A DNA stretch of 64,000 bases from Polytrichum commune (GCA_950295325.1 OX485803.1:56189554-56253553), one strand, 5' to 3'. Positions 1-13,218 are shown, numbered from the stretch's first letter. Notes: a model not told the origin generated them from the letters alone. Made by a program: numbers and translations.

Positions 1-57
1 AACTAAATTCATCACAAGCCCAACTATTAAAGCCGAGAGCGAAGTTGGGAGATAGGA

Positions 58-285
58 CTACACTAAATATGATATTTAGTGCCACTTACTATTTGGAATT
101 ATGCAACGCTATACTTCTTTACATAGATCTCATTTTTTCTACCAACAATAGTCAAATCGGTTGTTTGATCATTATACTACGTTTAACATATGGACTTGGT
201 GAAAAAAATGACATTAATAGTAAAAAATATATAGGAACGTGTAACACCTAATAGGAGGTGACACTAAATATCACATTCAGTGTAG
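58..285. mobile_element. MITE of the CTACACTRAATAT family
   Basis: The left terminus CTACACTAAATATGATATTT and the reverse complement of the right terminus, CTACACTGAATGTGATATTT, form an inverted repeat of about 28 bp that continues into AGTGYCAC. The TIR itself contains a near-palindrome (TAAATATGATATTTA). The 228-bp body has only chance reading frames. Shares its ends with the intronic copy at 51570-51947. No convincing target duplication. Confidence 0.6.
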
Positions 286-3274
286 ATAACTGTAGGAAAA
301 TCCTAATGAAGGGAAGACTAAGCTCCCCAACATTGACTCATCCCATTGTCCTTGCAATATCACATGTCCCTTGCGACCCCTTTTACACATTGACCGATCT
401 TAAACATCTCTCAAGCCTTTAATGCTGCTTTGTTTGCTCTATTTAAATAGACCACATTTCTATATCGGGACACTATGATATGATATCAAATGTCCACCAC
501 AATTTAGCTCCACAACATAGTTTATGATGTAATCTTAATTTAGAACCAACTTTCACTCTAATGTATACTACACTGATTATCCCGTTTAGTGCGCGTGGTA
601 CCAATTCCCGAAACAAGCACTATTATGCCAAACCTCAAAATTAGCCAAGGCTTAAATTTAAACCGAGTGATACTAAATTCATGAGTACATGCTCGATTAC
701 CATACATTTCAAGAGAACTAGCGCATGTTCCAAGGCGTTTGTAGAGTGCATAATTGATTTGGGTGAGCTCAAAGAGGCTTTCTATTTTTCCTTGTTTTAG
801 TTGGCGCCACTCACTCCCGAGGCATCTCCTAACATCAAGAAATTGAAGAGAACTTACATTGAGAGTTTTCGCCACTTTGACACTTTGAGCTCCATAACCC
901 TAGGTATGTTGGTGGCATTGATTTTCATAGCATAAAAGAAAGTTTAGTATCACCTTCACTAATTTCCAACACGCACTATTAGCCCACCGTCACTATAAAG
1001 GATAACCAATGTACACATTACACACACAACCACATGCTTGAAAGATAAATTTTAGAGGTAGCCACCACAACCGGTCTAGGCTTCGATACTCAATCTTGGA
1101 GTGGATGTTCAATATCATATCATTTGACACAAGAGTCATTCAAATCAACCAACATTTGAAGCAATGGATACAGGTGTCGCTTGCATGTGTGCTCAATGTA
1201 TGACCCTCCCCCAAACTCTTGAGTTAGTTCAATAGCATTATTAAGCCCTAAATGCCTACTAGTTAGTCATCCCAAAATGATTTTGAAGGCTTCTATGTGA
1301 CACATCAAAGTTAGGCAATTATGTATCTCCACATCCGGCAAGCAAGCGACAAATTCAATCAAATAGATGTCGAAACCAAGTAGATGACATCCGAGTTTTA
1401 CCTTGAACATGTGAATGAATGTTTGAATCTCCGATCGACAAGCCTTGCTATGCAAACCGAACATTGTGGAAGAGAAACCATTTGTTTTGGGACATGTTGT
1501 TCATGTAAGATTGGAGATCTCAATGGTAGACATGACCTAAGCTTTTTACCCAATGTCGAAGCTAGGCAAAGGGTGTAGGGGCTCCCACTACCCAAGTTGT
1601 GGTTCTTTGGTGTGGCCAACGGAAACATGACTCTTTATGGATGGTGAACCCCCTACTTGCATGAAGATGGTTTTCTTATATTACGTATCTTAAGTAACAA
1701 ACGATCTTTGAATCGAGGCATTCATGAAGGGTGAATCCCCATGTGATATGAGCCTTGTGATCTGCCACAAAACATAGGATAACCACCTAAACTAGTATAC
1801 CTATCAGTTTCTTTGCATAGTATGACAAAATTGATTTGGTACTACAATCATGCACAATATTTATGGATTGAAGTCACAATAGAAGGCATGGAATGGCATT
1901 GTTTAATTGAGTCTTAGGGTGAACCCATAAATGACGTAGGAGGAGGAAGAAATATTTATGAGGAAAAACTTCAATGACTCTCACTCTAATGACTATGAGT
2001 TAGACCCAATTTACAAAGCTTAGGACCCTTGACAAACAATACAAGCTTAAGAGTCATGAGCGAATGTCCTACATCATTGAAAATTTGGCAAATATATCAT
2101 TGTGGCAAATTTGCATTGTTCTTTCACCGATGCAAGACAGCTGCCTAGGACTCATATGTTGGTAAGCAAGACTTAGTTGCATTTCCCTTATGTTTTTTTT
2201 TTTTTTTTTTTTTTTTTTTACCTTCCAACATTTTAGTAAGCTTCCACCACCAATTCTTATTGTCATATACAATTTCCTCCTCAATCAGTAAGTCAACAAA
2301 ACCCCTTGCTATGAGTCTCTTTCCATGATACACATATCAATTAACATTGTTCATCTGTTATTTGTTTATTCTATTTTTTGAGATGTAACTCTATAGGATT
2401 GTACACAACATCAATCTATGGCCCTCTCCTACATCATCATTGCCTATCAACAATTAGCCTGGGATTTTATTGGCTCCATGTGTTCGTAATACAAGACACA
2501 ATGAACACAAGATGTGCACCCTCCTTTGAGATAATTACGAGTGTATTTTATAACACCTAGCATGCATCACAAATTGTAACTTTTGTGAAGCGTAGGTGTA
2601 ACACATGTCACAAACCCTTGGAGTGGACGTGGACACAACAACTCCTTGAAGTTAGTATAAATATTCACTGCGAGAATGACCAAAGGATTGTATATATGTG
2701 TGGTTGGAAATATGAAAAATAGTTATGGTCTCCTCACACAAAGATCATAAGACCATTATGAAACATAAAAATTCCATGACAATTACTCATTTTGAGGGAA
2801 GATCCAATCAATTGAAATTTTGGGAGTAATAATTTGAACATATAAGTCATTAGGGAGAATGCGAATGCTTAAGACTCGTTTTGATGCTTCACCGCTTTAT
2901 AACAATATGTAGAACAAGGAATGTTGGACCAACATGTTTCAAAGATAAATTTAATAAAATGGGATAATCATCTTTTAATAAACCAACACCACAACCGTAA
3001 TTGCAACGACCACCATCCACATGTATGTCCATTAACTTGGAGGAAATTCAATCCGTTTTCTCATTATCTCTTCATTTCCAATCCTCTTTGTATGCAATAG
3101 TAATCAAAGTGTGGCCTTGAAGATGTAACCCAAAATCGATTGCAAGCTCTCATGTCATGTTTTCTTGTGTTCGTCTTTGTGATCAATATCTTTGTAGGAT
3201 CACTAAAATGTAGACATTGTTTAAGCATGTTTGGGCATATTTACCTTCATAAGTTGATTATGAATCAACATGTG
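286..3274. other. Non-coding stretch, nothing identified apart from the poly-T tract
   Basis: AT-rich DNA with only short chance frames on both strands. No splice-linked exons, element ends or RNA gene were recognised. Confidence 0.5.
2193..2219 (+). repeat. Poly-T tract (27 T)
   Basis: An unbroken T run. On the minus strand it is an A-tail following a coding-like stretch (EEEIVYDNKNWWWKLTKMLE, about 2220-2330), which would fit an old retroposed cDNA. No flanking direct repeat was found, so this is only a suggestion. Confidence 0.6.
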
Positions 3275-4222
3275 AAGCAAAACTATGATGATTCTTGGTG
3301 ATATAAGGTATGTGGGCCTTAAGTGCTCACTTATTGTAATTGGACACCACCTTGGCAAAGTTAGTAGTTAAGGCAAAGTTCAGGCACCAACAAGACACAT
3401 GTCACAACAAAATTGGACGATGTGCTCAAAATATAGACACCATCTTAGGTTCAATAGTTAACATATGTGGAAGGGCCTAATTTTTTATTTAAAGAACTAG
3501 AGAATATCCAATTTGACTTTCTATAACATTTGCATTTCAAGTTTGATTATGAATCTTGAAAGGACAACATGCGTGGTTCACAATCACTGACCGGATTAGA
3601 TAATTATGGAGTGAGTCCAATAATTTGGAGTGTATGTGAAGTTGGAGGTGCCCACGATAGGACCACACACCTCGATATCAAACGATTGCAACAAAAAAAA
3701 ACAATGCATTATTTGTTTACAACTTATGTTACATGGTGATTAAATTGTTTTTCACAAAATGTATACATGCAAAAGAGTTGTTACTGTCAACTATGTTGCA
3801 CACCAATTGGAAGTATAGACTCAAGGTGGGTTAACATTAGGGTATGGGTCCAAAACACTCTAATACTTCACTTGACTCTATTCACTCAAGTAATATTTCA
3901 AAAGTGAAGTTGGACAAGCTCACGAATGGTCTAATCCAATTAGCAAATGCAAATAACACATGTTTCCATTTCAACTTCTAGACTTGAAATGCCAGTGTTG
4001 TAGGAAGTCGAAATAAAAACACTCTCTCATTTCTAATCAATCAATTAGGCCCTTTCAAATAAGCAAAACTGTTGAACCTAGATTGATGTTAACATTTCAA
4101 GCACGTAGTCCAACCTCATTATGACACGTGTCTTGTTGGTGCCCGAACTTTGCCTTAACTACTAAGTGACCACTTAAGGCCCACATACCTTATATAACCA
4201 GGAATCATTACAATTTTGCTTG
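3275..4222. repeat. Long inverted repeat (arms 3275-3543 and 3980-4222)
   Basis: The left arm reads AAGGTATGTGGGCCTTAAGT, then AGTTAAGGCAAAGTTCAGGC, then ACCAACAAGACACATGTC, then GAAGGGCCTAATT and GCATTTCAAGT. The reverse complement of the right arm shows the same blocks in the same order with scattered substitutions. The left arm also has about 35 extra bases after CTCACTTA. The spacer is about 436 bp. The arrangement fits a foldback or long-TIR DNA element, or an inverted duplication. No target duplication could be fixed and no coding frame is present. Confidence 0.6.
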
Positions 4223-4465
4223 TAAAGCAATTTTCTCAAGCAAGGATTCTCATAATTTGGCGCGAAGTGATGCCACATCAACACCACTTCATGTTTCCAT
4301 AACCTTGGACCCAAACCCTAATGTAAGGTCCTTGGGTCCACTAAAGTCAATAGGATCACTAGATTTTGGAGTTCTCTTCGGCCTAGGACTCTAGCGTAAA
4401 ATGAACCCTCAACTCTCGACTATGATCTGCTCACAACCAACAGGTTGGGACTTTGTTTGGTACCT

Positions 4466-4505
4466 TTGTTTGTTTGTTTGGTTGGTTGGTTGGTTGGTTG
4501 GTTTG
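4466..4505 (+). repeat. Microsatellite (GTTT)n/(GGTT)n
   Basis: Compound run of TTTG and GGTT units. About 50 bases on is CTATATAAGG (4551-4560), a TATA-box-like word followed by a CAG/GGA-rich stretch, but no credible coding region follows, so no promoter is called. Confidence 0.8.
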
Positions 4506-5086
4506 TGTCGTTGTTCCTTTTTAAAGAGTGAGCAAATTAAATGAACCCACACTATATAAGGTGAGGTGAAGAGGAAGAGGCAGCAGCAGCAGCGGCAGGA
4601 GGAAAGAAGGAAGGGTGTCAGAAGGGCCAGGGGACAGGCTACCAACCCTGGTCCCTAGCCCAGTGCCACTTGCACCACTATTAAAGGCCATACTAGCTAT
4701 ATTCTGCAAATGAAGCTTGTTGCTCCCTAATTTTGCTTAATCGTCTTAATATCATGCAAAGGCTCCGGATCGCTTTAGCCTCTTGGAGCCTAGAATAACA
4801 TTACCATGGACCCCACCATTTCACCCATGATAGCTATTCTCATAACAGTGTTTTACTCACCATAGCTTGCAAAGGACCAAAATAGTGTGCCTATATTACT
4901 TTTGTTAGTAACCCCCCTATAGGTATCATGTGTTCAGTAAGTAGCCCACTTTCTCACCCCCCCCCCCTGCAGTTACCCTGCTAGCTAGGGCTCCAAAACT
5001 AGGTTACTTAACCTTTTTCCGCAGCCTAGTGTTCAAGTGTCTAACTTACACCATGATGACGGACGGCTTAATCATGGCTTACGGAC

Positions 5087-5735
5087 TACTACATAAGGTA
5101 GGGGGTGCTAAAGCCAACACCTATAAACGCCTCCCAAACACCAACACTCTACTACCTTCAGTTGGTCCCCATGGAAAAGGAGTGCTTGGTGCCCATGGAG
5201 TGACGGGTGTAGGTGTCATTAGTGGCGCCACCGCATACCGCCTTCCACTGCCTCCGTAATGGGCAGGTCACGGGCTTCACTCACTTTCGGGTCAATTCAA
5301 GGTGGGTTTACGGTGGCTTGTCAATGCCTATTATGGCCATTCCATTCCAGGGGGAGGGGAGGGGAAACAATTCAAGCCCACAAAGCCAAGGAGGTAGGCC
5401 CACAAAACCAAGGGGGTCGGATGCAAGGGGACGGATTTATAACCGAATCGGGTGGGATCATGGAGGTGGCCATGTTGGGCTTTGATCTACCTTGGTTCTA
5501 GGCAATGAAGGTGGGGGTCCTCATCATATGCAAGGTTGCCATACATGGGGCCTAGGGATTTGTTTAAGGAAGCTAGTGGGTTTGATTTCCTCAAATATTC
5601 AATTGAGCTAGTTTTATTTCTTCATACATATGTTTAGTGCAAAGGCTAATATGAAATTTAAAAATACCAACCACATAGCCACATGCATGTGTAGTAGCTA
5701 AAAGTGTTGGTTTAAGCACCCTCTACCTTATTAGT
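5087..5735. repeat. Pair of inverted 27-bp ends of a dispersed repeat, possible small TIR element
   Basis: ATAAGGTAGGGGGTGCTAAA (5087 onward) continues into GCCAACAC. The reverse complement of 5708-5735 gives ATAAGGTAGAGGGTGCTTAA and then ACCAACAC. A third, longer match to the right end lies at 39535-39605. The outer limits are clear but no target duplication fits, so calling the interval one element is inference. It overlaps short chance reading frames that have no family features. Confidence 0.4.
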
Positions 5736-8700
5736 AAATGCCCAGTTGTTGGTTTTGAAGTTTAAGCATCAAGAATAACTACGACAAAAATGAAGTGGAA
5801 TAAAATGAAACCGAAATTTAAAATTCAGAATGCCAAAAGGCTAATGAGACTAAAAGTACACCATGATGGTTTCAAATTGGCTAATTCCCTAGAGTGGCAG
5901 AGGAGCCAATAGGTAAGGTATACATGCCTTATTCAAACAAAAGTCTTGGACATTTCTTAACACACATGCTCAATGATGTTGGCCAGGGCTAGACACCCAC
6001 CTCTTTGACTTTCCCCCCCATCAACATTACCCAAGGTGAAATTTTAGTCAATTATATGACAACATGTAATTTTCCCCCTTTTTTTCCTATTCAACTCAAG
6101 GCTTTGCATGGAAGATCCAGAAGTAGTCTAGATGAACCCACTTGAAACGATTTAGCCACAAATATGTAGGGGTTAGATTTCTACTAATACCTCCTTTGCC
6201 TTAGTGAGGTGGGTGTCTAACCTTAGCCATACATGTACATTTCCATAAGAAGATTGTTCAAGAAGATAAAAAAACGACCCTTTGAGAATTTGACAAATAT
6301 TCATCTTGTCTCTAAAAATTGCACATGTGATTCTTATTTTGTTCAAGAATTCATGCATATGTCAAAATGTTGAAAGTGAGCATTTTAGGTCCATCTATCT
6401 TAGTTCGGTTACCTCATAGAAGAATCATTGCACCAAATTCTAACAAACTTAGCCTCAAGAGTTGCTTGATATTGGGTGCTTCTAAGTGGAACATATTTTA
6501 ATATTTGACTATCATGTGATGTTTCATTGCACCACAGTTGCATGATTTAGGTGTTGACTTGCTTTGACATCATATTTGAGGATTTATCATGTTCATATAT
6601 TGTTGAACAATCATGGTTGACACACACACACATACGAGTTGTAGTTGAAGGCCACACCAACCCCCTAATGGAAGAAAAAGAAAACCCTTCACACATATTT
6701 TTGTATATCATCGTCAATAAAAGAAAACTAAAGATACCAACATCCAATCCAATTCCCAACCTAGACTAACAAAATTACATAGCATAATAAGCCCAAACTA
6801 TGACTTTACCCATGGGTGAGCAAGTCCCTCCTACTTACAAGTAGACAATATACCATTGGAGAGTCCATTCATGTGATGCATGGGAACTCTTTGATGACAA
6901 ATGGGTTTTATTCATGCAAGCACCAAAAAACGTTAAACAAAGTGTTTGTTTATTGGAGTTGAAGGCCCCCTTTACACCAATCTCAAATTTACAGCTTGAG
7001 TTTGTAGATCCTGAAAGTTTTACAATGCTACTAGAATTTGCCAAACTTTCATCCAAAATTGAAGATGTAGAGAGTTGACCCAATTTTTAATGGCCAATAA
7101 TTTGAGCAAGTGTAAAATGACCATGCTCAAAGTAATATATCAAATGGGCAAGGACAATTCATGGCAAGCTAAAGAATCTTGAAACCCATTGGCTTGGGCC
7201 TACAAAAAGAGAGATGGATCTCTCAATATGCGTGAGTGACCTTCACGAGGTATCTAATTTGACCAAGAGTTTGTCATAGATGATCCACAAGGAATCCATC
7301 AAGGTGCCATCTAAGTGTTGTAAGCATGGGAAAGAACATGCAAGTTCCCACATTTAAAGCTCAATTGTGACACAAACTTGAGTAAACAGACAGAGGAAAA
7401 GATATGCAAGTTCCCAAGTATAAAGCTCAAGATTGAAGCAAACTTGAGTAAACAAGCATGCGTAAGATGCTCCCCACCAATGAGAAGGCTCCTTTTTGAA
7501 AACTCTCATCCTCTCTAATGTAAAGGTGCCATGTGAGTTGTGTTGTTTTTGTCCATGTGGACATACTTCACTTGGCCACCAATAGAAACACATGATCCCA
7601 TTCAACAAGATTTCATACAATTACGTTGTTAAGTCAACATGCCCAATTTAAACTATGATCCAATTTGACAAGCATGTTGTTTGGAAGCATTTTTTTGGCA
7701 CCATCAACTTCCTACTAGTGGGTACTAAACATGACATCCTTATAAATCATTCAATGAACTCCTTGATGTATAACCCTCATTCAATATACAACAAGATGAT
7801 AAAATTGTCTAATTCCTCTATCAAGGATTTTGACACTCCACATGGCAACACTCTTAAGCAATTCTATGGAGTTGCTAGCTTACTTTAAACATTAATTAGT
7901 AATGCCTTACTTTTATAATGAGACAATATCAATCATCTATAATTTTATTCAATGTGATTGTACTTTCACTTTATGTGTAACTAACTTAATGGTTTTGTTG
8001 AGATATGATGGTTCTTTTTGTTTTTTTGAGAGAGAGATGGATGCTAGGTGCATATGGAAACCTAAATTCTAAGCTAGCTAGACTATGGTCCATTTTCTTT
8101 TGGAAATATGACGATGTGTAAAATAATTCACACTTTTCAACAACAACACCTAAAATATCATAAGATTTACATAATCTTTATCTTCAACCATTTTATGTCA
8201 AGAACTAACCACAACATACATGACATATATAAGTACAAAGAACAATGTCCCCTTTCCATCTTAATCACGTGTGTATAATGCCACAAAGCTTGCATGTTCA
8301 AGTTTAGTACATGCAATTTTTTATTTTTTTCAATTTCAATGGAAGAATATGACATTCTAGTAATTATGTGGGCCATGAATTTTGCCTCTTGCATGTCCAT
8401 GAATGTTGTGAAGGGTAAATTTGGACATTGAACCCACATCAATGGTAGCCAATCCTTTCGGAGCTTGGATTGATATCAAGATAAAATAAGCTTGATTTAT
8501 ACTACTTCCATTAGTAGAAAACACGTGTCCAATTCGAATTTCTCAAATTCCACTTGGAACATCTTTGATAGTTGTCAATGTCTCAAATGAATTTGAATCC
8601 CTAATAATTAGCGTCAATTGAGAGTTGTGAAAAGGAGTAAAGCATCTCAACAACTATCATGAGAACTTGGATGAAAACATACTACAACACTCTAAAAACA

Positions 8701-8924
8701 ATGGCATTTCTCTTCCTAGACGTCTGACACCATAATTATAACCAAAGACTCTCCATGGTTTGGTGTTTTAAGATATGGTTATGTAATCCCAAACTTATAG
8801 AAGACAAGTTTCTACCATACCTCTCATCAACGCCACCATGAAAGTGAACCTTGTCAAATATTCGATAGTTTCTAACAAGCATGAATCAAGACATACGTGT
8901 CTTAAATGGTTATTTTTTCATGGG

Positions 8925-9170
8925 ATATGGAATACATGATTGGTACAAGATGGTTAGCAAATCCAAATCGAAGCAAGAGCCACTTTCTTCATAATTTCCA
9001 AAGCCCATTTGAATATCTTATTCACTATCAAAGTGAAGATTATTGTGCTCATGAACTGGTCACATAGGTGCCTCCAATTATGTCAACTATTGAGCTTAGA
9101 TTGGTCATTAAGTCTCGAGCATGGAATTCAGTGTCTTTTAAACACGTGTCTCTTACGCATCCGTTTTTGG
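8925..9170 (+). repeat. Dispersed repeat, copy 1 (second copy at 53838-54080)
   Basis: Shared words in order: GATGGTTAGCAAATCCAAA, CTTCATAATTT, ATTCACTATCAAAGTGAAGA, GGTCACATAGGTGCC, AATTATGTCAA, TCTTTTAAACACGTGTCT. The copy near 53.9 kb has the same order with substitutions. No open frame is conserved, and the ends and class are unknown. It could be part of a retroelement untranslated region. Confidence 0.45.
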
Positions 9171-9462
9171 AGCCACACCGAACCACATACCACTCAAATC
9201 TAGTCAAGTGTCCGACTCAGATGAGTAACCGAATGGGGCACGTCTATACCTTACACATAGTGCTTATTGATATGGTCATGAGCGCCATCTCCTTCTCAAC
9301 ATGTGGCTTGTTCTGCAAGCCTCAATGCTTCATGAAATCATGAACTCACTCCAAATTATTCAATGCAACACAACCACAACAACACTCATGAATCTAAGGA
9401 CATGACATGAGGGTGCGCAATGTAAGCAAAGCAATTTGTTATCAGGTAAGATGTGCTCCATA

Positions 9463-10604
9463 CAGGGGTGTTTTTTCACAAGGTCCCTAACATGTCTAGG
9501 GACATGTTCATAAAAAAAAAACATTTCTAGTGGACGGGTTCTTAGAAAATGAACCGGTTTTGGGACGTGTCAAATTCACTTTGGACGGGTTCTAAAAATA
9601 AAAAAAATTTATTAAAAAGAAAATGGTACAAATATCAATTACGTTATGTCATATATGACATGTGAATATAAGCATAATGCAATCAAACCACTAATACCAT
9701 AATGGAACATCGGACTTGAAAGTGTCACAATTTCTTCATCGGAATCGTGATGGGGCTTGAGACTTGAACCTGCAAAATCAATCCAACTAATAAATAGACA
9801 ACGCTTGCACTATCTTTGCAAAGACAACGCTTCCACCATCTTAGGCACATGTAAGGCTCAAATATCTACTCATACATTGACCCAACAACTTACAAGCTCA
9901 ACCCTGCAATTTGTTAGGGTTTAACTCGAATTGACAGAAATTTCTTGCACAGCCCTTGAATCTGCACTCAACCCACAACAAAAGAGAGGAATAAGACTCT
10001 GAAGATTTAGGATGCTAATGAATCGAACATATGCAACTGAAAGCTAAAGCAACTGAGAGACCGGTGAGAGATAACTTGATTGCAGTCGTCAAATGAACCG
10101 GTTGAGTTTGAGAAAACACCTGTCGAAGTTCAAGATTGCAGGAGAAGATTGTTCCAGCGGCACTCTTCAACTTCTTGAATTCGAGTTAGTTTCAAATGAA
10201 CCGGTTGAGTTTGAGTGACTGAGTCTAGTTCAGTTTCTCTGAACTAGTATGTGGACAAACATACAAAATGGGGCAGTGGCAGGCTGACAAATTGGTAATT
10301 ATAATAGAAAAAGCAGAAATGAACGAAGATAGTAAGATACTATTGTTTCCAAGTGGCAAGTGCACCAATCACATGCCGACATCTTTCGGGTTATCTTTAT
10401 CGATTTGTTTTTTCCTTTAACCTTTTCATGGACGGGTTGGTTTAAAAATTACCGGTTTTGAGACGGGTTGTTTTTTCTTCAACCTTTCCATGGACGGGTT
10501 GGTTTTGAAATTACCGGTTTTGGGACGGGTTGCAATTTTTTTTGCCTTTCAATTCGAGGTTTTGGGACGTGGACGGGTAAAAACTTTGTGAAAAAACAGC
10601 CCTG
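9463..10604. mobile_element. Non-autonomous hAT-type transposon, 1142 bp, with 8-bp target duplication
   Basis: The left end is CAGGGGTGTTTTTTCACAAG. The reverse complement of the right end is CAGGGCTGTTTTTTCACAAA. The flanks carry a perfect 8-bp duplication GCTCCATA at 9455-9462 and 10605-10612. CAGGG termini and 8-bp duplications define hAT elements. Subterminal regions (about 9515-9600 and 10420-10585) are crowded with GGACGGGTT, ACCGGTTTTGRGACG and related words, as expected of transposase-binding sites. The interior has only short frames, with no hAT dimerisation or BED-finger coding, so it needs transposase from elsewhere. Perfect duplications imply a fairly recent insertion. Confidence 0.9.
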
Positions 10605-10969
10605 GCTCCATACCATCGAGAGAAATATAGAACGGCGGTGTATATTAAGTCATCAGAAAATAGGATATTCTGAGCGTGAAGGGCAGGTTCCCATAAGATG
10701 GGAACTATTGAAGCGGAATGCACTGGTAATTGGGAACCTAAAGTTAGGCGAGTGATGTCATGGTTCCCAACTGGACGGTCCGTACTAATAACAGAGTAAG
10801 AAATCAAAACATGCCCTGAAACTTAGGGTTTGCAGAAGCATATCCTCCTGCAATTTCTACCTCCTTTTGTTGTCCACCGCATCCTTGGGAACACGGACAA
10901 TGGGAATGCCTAATCCTTGAAAGGCCAACTGACTTTATGCTCTAAGGGTCACAAAGCAGCCTGCGGCTT

Positions 10970-11043
10970 CAATGAAAGGGGGAGAACCAACCGCTGCTTA
11001 CAGATAAACCGGTTGAGCTCGAGGAGAAATAACCCGTTTACGA
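10970..11043 (-). mobile_element. Truncated copy of the CCGGTT hAT-type MITE family
   Basis: It begins CAATGAAAGGGGGAGAACCA, matching the family's right terminus, and continues with CAGATAAACCGGTTGAGCTC and GAGAAATAACC. It then stops matching near 11043, so roughly two-thirds of the element is missing. Confidence 0.5.
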
Positions 11044-12197
11044 AACTCACCCATCGCTCGCTCGCTAGCTAGCTAGTTGATGTGCACTTTATCATGAGGG
11101 TGAGTTTACGATGGGAGGCTTGGGTCCAAGAAACTTGGTGTCCAAACCACCCCTCTTAATAGTGAGCATATATTGGGAATTCCATTAATATAGCACGCTC
11201 CCTTCGTAAAGATTTTAGGAAAGAAAAGGAAAACACGCACACAGACACGTCAATAACACCTATTACTTTCAAGGGTTGAAGTAACAAGTTTTTTTTCACA
11301 CTGACAAGATTAATCCGGGTTCTTGAATGTGCAAGATATGGCAAGATATATCCCAACACATTTCCCGAAACACATGCAAACATCAGCAAGTGCAAAAACT
11401 AAAGCAATCTTGCAAAACATTCAAGCAAGTATGGCGCTCGAGCAAGAACCATCACCGATAGAATGATTGTAAGAAAGTAGTGCGTTGCTCCACAACACAC
11501 AGCCAAAACAATGAGAACAGAAATCAGCTTAACTAGCAACAATAGTGTGCAGCCGTGTGCAGCCAGTGCAGTGCTCAATAAGTAGTGCCACTATGCACCA
11601 AAATAGAAATAGAAATGAAAACAACGCCACACACGGATGTACTAGAGAAGTTTCGCCTGCACTCATGTTTCCGATCGCACCAACGCTTCCATCCAATTCC
11701 AACCGTGAAATTTGGGGGGATTGTGTTGAGAAATAGATGTTGGCCCATCACTTTTCGCATTATTGCAACAAGAGATATTGACGGATGGTTCTGGAAGTGG
11801 CCAATGTGATTAGCCCTTCACTCTGACAATCAACAGTTTTCCACACCACAAATTGTGTTGGCATAGACAGCGAGGTCCAATGCAATCCACCAATCTTTGT
11901 TGCAAGCAAGCCCCCGTCCCAATGCCGCCTTCCGTCCTAAGACTGGATAATCTTGTAACCCCAAGCCCCCCCCCCCCCTACACACACACCTTCGCCAATA
12001 GCGCAGAACATGCCCCATATATATTGAACCTTACTTTTGGACCCAAGCTTGGAGATTGGTTTCTCAAATTGGGCAGTGTGTTCTTCTTCAACTAGGACTA
12101 GCGAGATTTGGTGGGGAAGTGGTGCCATATGTCATGCCCAGAGAAGAAACGCTGACCCTGCGATCAGCGTGATTGGAATGCCCGTTCGACCCACCCT

Positions 12198-12226
12198 TGG
12201 TATTATGCCCTCAGGACATAATACCA
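12198..12226. repeat. 29-bp near-perfect palindrome
   Basis: TGGTATTATG, then a short centre around CCCTCAGGA, then CATAATACCA. Arms of 10 bp are exact and pairing continues inward as CCT/AGG with one mismatch. No neighbouring gene. It could be a protein-binding site, a hairpin or the centre of a decayed element. Confidence 0.6.
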
Positions 12227-12486
12227 GTGGTGTAGGACTACTAACCCCTCTCGGGGCGGACACTATAGTAACCAGACTAGCCAGGTGCCTATGGGCACTT
12301 ATCAGTTGGGTATACTTCCTTAGCTTTCGTTGGCATTTATTTTTGTATTTTTTTTCATCCTACTTATTAGTTCGCTAGTTGGTGTATATGGGAATCTAAT
12401 AGTGGTTATGCGTCTCTTGGTAGTGGTTCGTTGTTTTCTATTCTTCTTTTGTGTAGGATTATGGACATAGCATATTGTATAGTTGT

Positions 12487-12510
12487 GAGAGAGAGAGAGA
12501 GAGAGAGAGA
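12487..12510 (+). repeat. Microsatellite (GA)12
   Basis: Uninterrupted GA dinucleotides in a non-coding stretch. Confidence 0.9.
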
Positions 12511-13218
12511 ATCTTAGGGTCGGTCTCCACTAGGATCGGGACCAAAGTTTCAATGTGACCGGAGGTTGGAATTCGTGCTTCCCATTGGTAAGTCAGTCTC
12601 ATTATGAAATCAGTCCCAACCATGTCACACCCAAGGTGAGGCCAATTTTTTCAAAGGATTTTTTATTTGGTAAAGACATGATCCGACATGGTCCGAGCTC
12701 AACCAAAGGAGTGCATCATTCTTTGAAGTCTAATCCTTGGCCTTGGGACCAATTTCAAATGTGCATAAAAAATTATTATTTGTATAAACACAATTTCTTT
12801 GAACCATTTTAGGTTGTTTGATTGATTGAAAATCTAAACGACTCCCTCTCTTTCTCTATTCTCTTCGAGGCTTTATGCAACGGCCTCCATTCTTTGACTT
12901 CAAGGCCATTAAACATGGGAAAACTAGCCCTTATTGTAATCCTATGAAAATGAGTACTTGAGATCAACCTCCAACCAAATAAAGGGGTTGCAATCCCATT
13001 GAATCAACCCCAAGAAAAATCGGTCTTGACTTCAAGTGTAAACTAACCCTTAGATGGAATGAGTCTTTGGCCATCAGTGTTTTGTTATGTCAGTGAAGCA
13101 CATATTATTTATGTGCATTGCACTTGTAAAAAATGGCATTGTAATGAATCAAAACAAACTCATTGCAATACCTTACCACAGTTACGAAAGGGTGTTAGAT
13201 TTGAATGTACACCTATCC

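Larger units (their letters stand above)
4223..8924. other. Non-coding stretch with a microsatellite and one inverted repeat pair
   Basis: Apart from the GGTT array and the repeat ends at 5087 and 5735 I see no gene. Frames around 5029-5501 come from a GC-richer patch (about 5200-5500) and overlap each other in different frames without any recognisable protein feature. Confidence 0.5.

Noticed and set aside
1267-1628. Small frames with Cys and His residues on both strands
   Set aside because: Spacing of Cys/His does not fit a zinc finger. The frames overlap on both strands and are short.
4551-4560. TATA-box-like CTATATAAGG followed by a CAG-rich stretch
   Set aside because: No coding region with family features follows on either strand, so a promoter call is not supported.
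5029-5501. Three overlapping frames of 76-90 codons on the + strand
   Set aside because: They lie in different frames over the same GC-richer sequence, are Gly/Arg/Pro-biased and match no family.
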